Below are positions 54,501-63,500 of a DNA stretch of 64,000 nt, piece by piece. The stretch covers positions 2,770,129 through 2,834,128 of the forward strand of contig OX639965.1 of NCBI GenBank assembly GCA_951828235.1, written 5' to 3'. Position 1 is the stretch's first letter; the number at the start of each line of letters is the position of its first letter. The position numbers and the translations under genes are program-made. This DNA is from an uncultured Gammaproteobacteria bacterium. GTDB lineage: Bacteria > Pseudomonadota > Gammaproteobacteria > Steroidobacterales > Foliamicaceae. The notes beneath the pieces are model-generated. The model did not search any database and was not told where the DNA came from. It worked only from the letters and a program-made list of their open reading frames with translations.

Positions 54501-57500
54501 AAGTTGTCGACGCAGCCGACCGGGACCGTGACGGTGGGCGTGGCGAGTTCGGACACCGGTGCGGCGGGCGTATCGACTTCGAGCCTGGCGTTCACGACAT
54601 CGAACTGGAACACGCCGCAGACGGTGACGGTCAGCGGCGTCGAAGATGCGGGGTGTGTGGATGAGTCGCTCGCGATCAATCACACGGCTTCCGGCGGTGG
54701 CTTCGGGGGTGCGGACGGCGACGTGGACGTGACGGTCACGGATGACGACGACTGCGAGCTGGTGTTCAGTTCGACCGACGTGGACGTGGAGGAAGGAGAC
54801 ACGGCGACGTATAACGTGAAGTTGTCGACGCAGCCGACCGGGACCGTGACGGTGGGCGTGGCGAGTTCGGACACCGGTGCGGCGGGCGTATCGCCTTCGA
54901 GCTTGACGTTCACGACGGATAACTGGAACACGTGGCAGACGGTGACGGTCAGCGGCGTCGAGGATGCGGATGGTTTGGACGAGAGTGTGACGCTGAGTCA
55001 CAGCGCTACCGGCGGCGGCTTCGGGGGTGCGAGCGGTACGGTGACGGTAGCCGTGAGCGATGACGTGCTGGTGGTCAGCATCGAGGCGGACTTAAGTGCC
55101 GTGGAAGAGGGCGCCGACGCGACGTTTACGCTGTCACGCACCGGGAGCACGGCGCAAGACCTGACGGTGAATGTGTCGGTAAAAGAGACTGGCGACATGT
55201 TCGAAGGCACGCCGCCGTCGACCGTGACCATTCCCCAGGATGAGAGCACGGCGACGCTGACGGTGGCGACGGACAATGACAGCCTGGATGAGTTCGACAG
55301 CACGATTACCGCCGCGATCGTTCCGGCCAGCGCGTATGAGGTGGGTTCGTCCGGTTCGGCCACGATCACGGGCAACGACAACGACCCGGAGGTGACGGTA
55401 TCGCTGTCGTCTTCATCCGCTGCGGTGGGGGAAGAGGCGGGCACGGCCGAGTTGACCGTGCATTTGAGCACCGCCAGCGGCAAGGCGGTGACGGTGGAGT
55501 ACGCCACGACGGACGGCACGGCGTCATCGGCGTCGGATGCGGATTACACGGCGGTGGCGTCGGGAACGCTGACCTTTGCCGAGGGTGACACGGAGAAGAC
55601 GATTGAGGTCACGATCACCGAGGATGCCATCGACGAAGACAACGAGACCTTTACGGTGACGTTGAGCAATCCGGAGAACGCCACGCTGGGCAGTACCGAC
55701 GAGGCGACGGTGACGATCACCGACGACGATACGCGCGGGGTGACGGTCTCACCGACGTCACTGACGATCGACGAGGGCGGCAGCGGCAGCTATACGGTGG
55801 TGCTGACCTCGGCGCCGGCGAACGGCGGGACGGTAACGGTGGCGCCGGTGGCGACGTTCACATCGTCGAACTGGAACATCCCGCAGACGGTGACGGTCTA
55901 CGCCCGACAGGACGACGATGCGGCGGACGAGACAGCGACGCTCAGCCATACGGTCAGTGGAGCGGATTATGACGGGGTGGCGGCGGATTCGGTGGCGCTG
56001 ACGATCATCGACGACGACATCCGCGGGGTGACGGTGGCGCCGACATCGCTGGCGATTGACGAGGGCGGCAGCGGCAGCTATACGGTGGTGCTGGACACCG
56101 CGCCTACGGACGGCGGGACGGTGTCGTTGACGGTGTCGTCGGATCACACCGACGTGCCGGCGGCGTTGACGTTAACGGATTTGAGCTGGGACCCGGCGCA
56201 GACGGACGGCGGAACGGTGACGGTATCGGTGACGTCGGATCACACCGGCGTGACGGTGTCGCCGGCGACACTGACGTTCACGGCGTCGAACTGGGACGAT
56301 GCGCAGACGGTGACGGTGAGCGCCGAGGAGGACGACGACGCGGACGACGACACGGCGACACTGAGCCACGCGGTCAGCGGCGCGGACTATGGGTCCAATG
56401 AAGTCACGGCGGACTCGGTGGCGGTGACGGTCACCGACGACGATACGCGCGGGGTCACGGTGTTGCCGACATCGCTGAAGATTGACGAGGGCGCCAGCGG
56501 CCGCTACACGATGGTGCTGGACACCCAGCCGACCGGTGACGTGACGGTGAGCGTGACGTCGGATCACACCGGCGTGACGGTGTCGTCGGCGACACTGACG
56601 TTCAGTACATCGAACTGGGACACGGCGCAGACGGTGACGGTGAGCGCTGCGCAGGACGACGACGCAGAGGATGCCACAGCGACGGTGAGTCATACGGTCA
56701 GCGGCGCGGACTATGACGGAGTGGCGGCGGATGCGGTGGCGGTGACGGTGGACGACGACGAGACCCCGTCCACGACAGTGACGCTTGCCGTGTCGCCGGC
56801 GGCGGTGGACGAGTCGGCCGGCGCGACCACGGTGACGGTGACGGGGACGCTGGATGCGGCGCCGTTCACGCAGGATACGGTGGTCTCGGTGACGGAGAGT
56901 CCCGGCACGGCGACGCCGGGTTCGGACTACCGGCCCGGCGCGGCAACGCTGACGATCGCAGCGGGCGATACGAGCGGCACGGCGACGTTGACGTTCAAGC
57001 CGGTGGACGACGCGGTGGACGAGTCCGACGAGACGGTGATCGTCAAGGGTGAGACTTCCGGTTTGCCGGTAACACCGGCGACACTGACGATCACCGACGA
57101 CGATACGCGCGGGGTCACGGTGACGCCGGTGACGCTGACGATCGACGAGGGCGGCAGCGGCCGCTACACGGTGGTGCTGGACTCGGCGCCGGCGGACGGC
57201 CGGACGGTGCCGGTGACGGTGACGGTGGCATCGGATCACACCGGCGTGACGGCGTCACCGGCGACGCTGACGTTCACCACATCGAACTGGGACACGGCGC
57301 AGACGGTGACGGTCAGCGCGGCGCAGGACGACGACGCGGACGACGACACGGCGACACTGAGCCACGCGGTCAGCGGCGCGGACTATGGGGCCAGCGAAGT
57401 CACGGCGGACCCCGTGGCGGTGACGGTCACCGACGACGATACGCGCGGGGTCACGGTGTTGCCGACATCGCTGACGATCGACGAGGGCGGCAGCGGCCGC

Positions 57501-60500
57501 TACACGATGGTGCTGGACACCCGGCCGACCGATGACGTGACGGTGACCGTGACGTCGGATCACACCGGCGTGACGGCGTCGGCATCGACGCTGACGTTCA
57601 CGGCATCGAACTGGGACACGGCGCAGACGGTGACGGTCAGCGCTGCGCAGGACGACGACGCAGAGGATGCCACAGCGACGGTGAGTCATACGGTCAGTGG
57701 CGCGGACTATGACGACGTGGCGGCGGATTCGGTGGCGGTGACGGTGGACGACGACGAGACCCCGTCCACGACAGTGACGCTTGCCGTGTCGCCGGCGGCG
57801 GTGGACGAGTCGGCCGGCGCGACCACGGTGACGGTGACGGGGACGCTGGATGCGGCGCCGTTCACGCAGGATACGGTGGTCTCGGTGACGGAGAGTCCCG
57901 GCACGGCGACGCCGGGTTCGGACTACCGGCCCGGCGCGGCAACGCTGACGATCGCAGCGGGCGATACGAGCGGCACGGCGACGTTGACGTTCAAGCCGGT
58001 GGACGACGCGGTGGACGAGTCCGACGAGACGGTGATCGTCAAGGGTGAGACTTCCGGTTTGCCGGTAACACCGGCGACACTGACGATCACCGACGACGAT
58101 ACGCGCGGGGTCACGGTGACGCCGGTGACGCTGACGATCGACGAGGGCGGCAGCGGCCGCTACACGGTGGTGCTGGACTCGGCGCCGGCGGACGGCCGGA
58201 CGGTGCCGGTGACGGTGACGGTGGCATCGGATCACACCGGCGTGACGGCGTCACCGGCGACGCTGACGTTCACCACATCGAACTGGGACACGGCGCAGAC
58301 GGTGACGGTCAGCGCGGCGCAGGACGACGACGCGGACGACGACACGGCGACACTGAGCCACGCGGTCAGCGGCGCGGACTATGGGGCCAGCGAAGTCACG
58401 GCGGACCCCGTGGCGGTGACGGTCACCGACGACGATACGCGCGGGGTCACGGTGTTGCCGACATCGCTGACGATCGACGAGGGCGGCAGCGGCCGCTACA
58501 CGATGGTGCTGGACACCCGGCCGACCGATGACGTGACGGTGACCGTGACGTCGGATCACACCGGCGTGACGGCGTCGGCATCGACGCTGACGTTCACGGC
58601 ATCGAACTGGGACACGGCGCAGACGGTGACGGTCAGCGCTGCGCAGGACGACGACGCAGAGGATGCCACAGCGACGGTGAGTCATACGGTCAGTGGCGCG
58701 GACTATGACGACGTGGCGGCGGATTCGGTGGCGGTGACGGTGGACGACGACGAGACCCCGTCCACGACAGTGACGCTTGCCGTGTCGCCGGCGGCGGTGG
58801 ACGAGTCGGCCGGCGCGACCACGGTGACGGTGACGGGGACGCTGGATGCGGCGCCGTTCACGCAGGATACGGTGGTCTCGGTGACGGAGAGTCCCGGCAC
58901 GGCGACGCCGGGTTCGGACTACCGGCCCGGCGCGGCAACGCTGACGATCGCAGCGGGCGATACGAGCGGCACGGCGACGTTGACGTTCAAGCCGGTGGAC
59001 GACGCGGTGGACGAGTCCGACGAGACGGTGATCGTCAAGGGTGAGACTTCCGGTTTGCCGGTAACACCGGCGACACTGACGATCACCGACGACGATACGC
59101 GCGGGGTCACGGTGACGCCGGTGACGCTGACGATCGACGAGGGCGGCAGCGGCCGCTACACGGTGGTGCTGGACTCGGCGCCGGCGGACGGCCGGACGGT
59201 GCCGGTGACGGTGACGGTGGCATCGGATCACACCGGCGTGACGGCGTCACCGGCGACGCTGACGTTCACCACATCGAACTGGGACACGGCGCAGGCGGTG
59301 ACGGTCAGCGCTGCGCAGGATGACGACGCGGACGACGGCACGGCGACGCTGAGCCACGCGGTCAGCGGCGCGGACTATGGGTCCAACGAAGTCACGGCGG
59401 ATTCGGTGGCGGTGACGGTCACCGACGACGATACGCGCGGGGTGACGGTGACGCCGACGTCGCTGACGATCGACGAAGGCGCCAGCGGCAGTTACACGGT
59501 GGTGCTGAACACCCAGCCGACCGGTGATGTGACGGTGAGCGCGACGGTCGAGCCCGCCGCGATGCTCCCGATGCTGACGATTACGACGCTGACGTTCACG
59601 GCATCGAACTGGGACACGGCGCAGACGGTGACGCTGAGCGGCGGGCAGGACACGGACGCGGTCGACGAGACGGCGACGGTGAGCCACGCGGTCAGCGGCG
59701 CGGACTACGGGGCCAATGCAGTCACGGCGGATTCGGTGGCGGTGACCGTCATCGACGACGACGTCCGTGCGGTGACGGTGTCGCCGACGTCGCTGGCGAT
59801 CGACGAGGGCGCCAGCGACGACTACACGGTGGTGCTGGACACCCAGCCGACCGGTGACGTGACGGTGACCGTGACGTCGGATCACACCAACGTGACGGGG
59901 TTGCCGGCGACGCTGACGTTCACCGATATGAATTGGAGCGCAGCGCAGACGGTGACGGTCAGCGCGGCGCAGGATGACGATGTCGACGACGGCACGGCGA
60001 CACTGAGCCACGCGGTCAGCGGCGCGGACTATGGGGCCAACGAAGTCACGGCGGATTCGGTGGCGGTGACGGTCACCGACGACGACGTGCGCGGGGTCAC
60101 GGTGACGCCGACGTCGCTGACGATCCCCGAGGGCGGCAGCGGCAGCTACACGGTGGTGCTGGATACCCGGCCGACCGGTGACGTGACGGTGAGCGCGACG
60201 GTCGAGCCCGCCGCGATGCTCCCGATGCTGACGATTACGACGCTGACGTTCACGGCATCGAACTGGGACACGGCGCAGACGGTGACGCTGAGCGGCGGGC
60301 AGGACACGGACGCGGACGACGAGACGGCGACGCTGAGCCACGCGGTCAGCGGCGCGGACTATGACGAAGTCACGGCGGATTCGGTGTCGGTGACGGTCAT
60401 CGACGACGATACGCGCGGGGTCACGGTGACGCCGGCGACGCTGGCGATCGACGAGGGCGCCAGCGGCGACTACACGGTGGTGCTGGACACGCAGCCGACC

Positions 60501-63500
60501 GGTGACGTGACAGTGGCGTTGACGTCGGATCACACCGGCGTGACGGGGTCGCCGGCGACGCTGACGTTCACCGAGATGAATTGGAGCGTAGCGCAGACGG
60601 TGACGGTCAGCGCGGCGCAGGACGACGACGCGGACGACGAGACGGCGACGCTGAGCCACGCGGTCAGTGGCGCGGACTATGGGTCGAACGATGTCACGGC
60701 GGAATCGGTGGCGGTGACGGTCACCGATGTGCCATTAGTATCGCTGTCGTCGTCGCCGGTATCGGTCGACGAGGACGCGGGCACAGTCGCCCTGACGGCG
60801 AATCTAAGCCGGGCCAGCAGCGAGGCGGTAACCGTGTCCTATGCGACGGCCGACGGCACGGCGACGGCCGGTTCGGACTACCCGGTGTCGACGGGGACGC
60901 TGACGATTGCGGCCGGCGATACCTCGGGGACGATTTCGGTTTCGATCACCGAGGATGACGTGGACGAAGACGATGAGACGTTCACGGTGAGTTTGAGCAA
61001 TCCGGAGAACGCCACGCTGGGCAGCCCGGCATCGTCGACGGTGACGATCATCGACGACGATACGCACGGGGTGACGGTGACGCCGGTGACGCTGACGATC
61101 GACGAGGGCGGCAGCGGCAGCTACACGGTGGTGCTGGACACCCAGCCGACCGGTGACGTGACGGTGACGGTGACGTCGGATCACACCGACGTGACCACGG
61201 CGGCATCAACGCTGACATTCACCACATCGAACTGGGACACGGCGCAGACGGTGACGGTCAGCGCGGCGCAGGACGACGATGCGGTCAACGACACGGCGAC
61301 ACTGAGCCACGCAGTCAGTGGCGCGGACTATGACGAAGTCACGGCGGATTCGGTTGCGGTGACGGTCACCGACAATGACGACCCGTCGGTCTCGCTGTCC
61401 TCGGTGGCGGTGGCGGTGAGCGAGGACGCGGGCTCGGTCGCCCTGACGGCGAGTCTAAGCCAGTCCAGCAGCGAGGCGGTAACCGTGTCCTATGCGACGG
61501 CCAACGACACGGCGACGGCCGGCACGGACTACACGGCAGCGTCGGGGACGCTGACGATTGCGGCGGGCGATACCTCGGGGACGATTTCGGTTTCGATCAC
61601 CGAGGATGGCGTGGACGAAGACGATGAGACGTTCACGGTGAGTTTGAGCAATCCGGAGAACGCCACGCTGGGCAGCCCGGCATCGTCGACGGTGACGATC
61701 ACCGACGACGATACGCGCGGGGTGACGGTGTCGCCGACGTCGCTGACAATCGACGAGGGCGGCAGCGGCAGCTACACGGTGGTGCTGGACAGCCAGCCGA
61801 CCGGTGATGTTACGGTGAGCGCGACGGTCGAGCCCGCCGCGATGCTCTCGATGCTGACGGTTGCGACGCTGACGTTCACGGCATCGAACTGGGACACGGC
61901 GCAGACGGTGACGCTGAGCGGCGGGCAGGACACGGACGCGGACGACGAGACGGCGACGCTGAGCCACGCGGTCAGTGGCGCGGACTACGGGTCCAATGCA
62001 GTCACGGCGGATTCGGTGTCGGTGACGGTCATCGACGACGATACGCGCGGGGTCACGGTGACGCCGGCGACGCTGGCGATCGACGAGGGCGCCAGCGGCG
62101 ACTACACGGTGGTGCTGGACACGCAGCCGACCGATGACGTGACGGTGGCGTTGACATCGGATCACACCGGCGTGACGGGGTCGCCGGCGACGCTGACGTT
62201 TACCGAGATGAATTGGAGCGTAGCGCAGACGGTGACGGTCAGCGCGGCGCAGGACGACGATGCGGACGACGAGACGGCGACACTGAGCCACGCGGTCAGT
62301 GGCGCGGACTACGGGTCCAATGCAGTCACGGCGGATTCGGTGGCGGTGACGGTCACCGACGACGACCCGTCCATCGTTGCGGTGTGCGACCGCACGGCAG
62401 AAGTGCGGGACGCCATTGTGGCGGCATCGCCCGTGAGCGCATGCGGGGACGTGACCGCGACGCATTTGGCCGCGATCACGAGCCTTTCGTTGAGAAACGA
62501 CGGCATCTCGGCGTTGCAAGTGGGCGATTTCAGCGGTTTGACCGGGCTGAGCACGCTCGAGTTGCAACGCAATGAGCTGACGACGCTGCCGGCGGAGGTG
62601 TTCGATGAGTTGAGTGCGCTGACCACGCTGGAGTTGCATCAGAATGACTTGAGCAGCCTGCCGGCGGGGGTGTTCGATGGCCTGAGCGCGCTGACCACGC
62701 TGGTGTTGCGACGCAATGAGTTGACGACGCTGCCGGCGGGGGTGTTCGATGAGTTGAGTGCGCTGACCACGCTGGAGCTGCATCAGAATGACTTGAGCAG
62801 TTTGCCGGCGGGCGTGTTCGATGGCCTGAGCGCGCTGACCACGCTGGTGTTGCGACGCAATGAGTTGACGACGCTGCCGGCGGGGGTGTTCGATGAGTTG
62901 AGTGCGCTGACCACGCTGGAGCTGCATCAGAATGACTTGAGCAGTTTGCCGGCGGGCGTGTTCGATGGCCTGAGCGCGCTGAGCGAGCTGCAGTTGCATC
63001 ACAACGACTTGAGCAGTTTGCCGGCGGGCCTATTTTCCGGTTTGGCGGCCTTGGCGGAGTTGGCGCTGCATAGCAACGCGACCAATCCGCTGGACCTTAC
63101 GGTATCGCTGGAGAAGGTGGGCGACGATCAGTTCAAGGCGGTGGCGCCGGCCGGCGCGCCGTTTGAGTTGGTGCTGCCGGTAAGTGTTTCAGGGCCCGGT
63201 TCGATTGATGGCGGTGCGACGACCGTGACGATTGCGGCCGGCGCGCTGGAGAGCAGCACGCTGACCGTGTCCCGCAACACGGGCACGACGGCGGACGTGA
63301 CGGCGGACCTGGGCACGCTGCCGGGTCTGCCGACGAACCATGGCGGCTATGCGCTGGTGAAGTCGGCTGATTTGCCGCTGGAGGTGCTGGCCGAGGTGGA
63401 GCCCGGGATCTCGGTGGACGATGCGCAAGCGGAGGAAGGCAGCGACGCGACGATCGACTTTACGGTGAACCTGAGTCATGCCGCCAGCGCGGCGGTGACG

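Noticed and set aside
49044..55001. Minus-strand open frame of 1985 codons, rich in Arg and His
   Set aside because: It is the antisense shadow of the 318-bp repeats. The plus strand has the signal peptide, recognisable domains and an unbroken frame; the minus translation is compositionally extreme and has no domain.
49665..55070. Regular repeats as a possible CRISPR array
   Set aside because: The units are 318 bp, contiguous and coding, with no short spacer-repeat structure.
55758..63002. Further long minus-strand frames (e.g. 56172-57239, 59247-60659, 61455-63002)
   Set aside because: They are antisense shadows of the same plus-strand gene, with Arg/His-rich translations that simply mirror Asp/Thr/Val codons.
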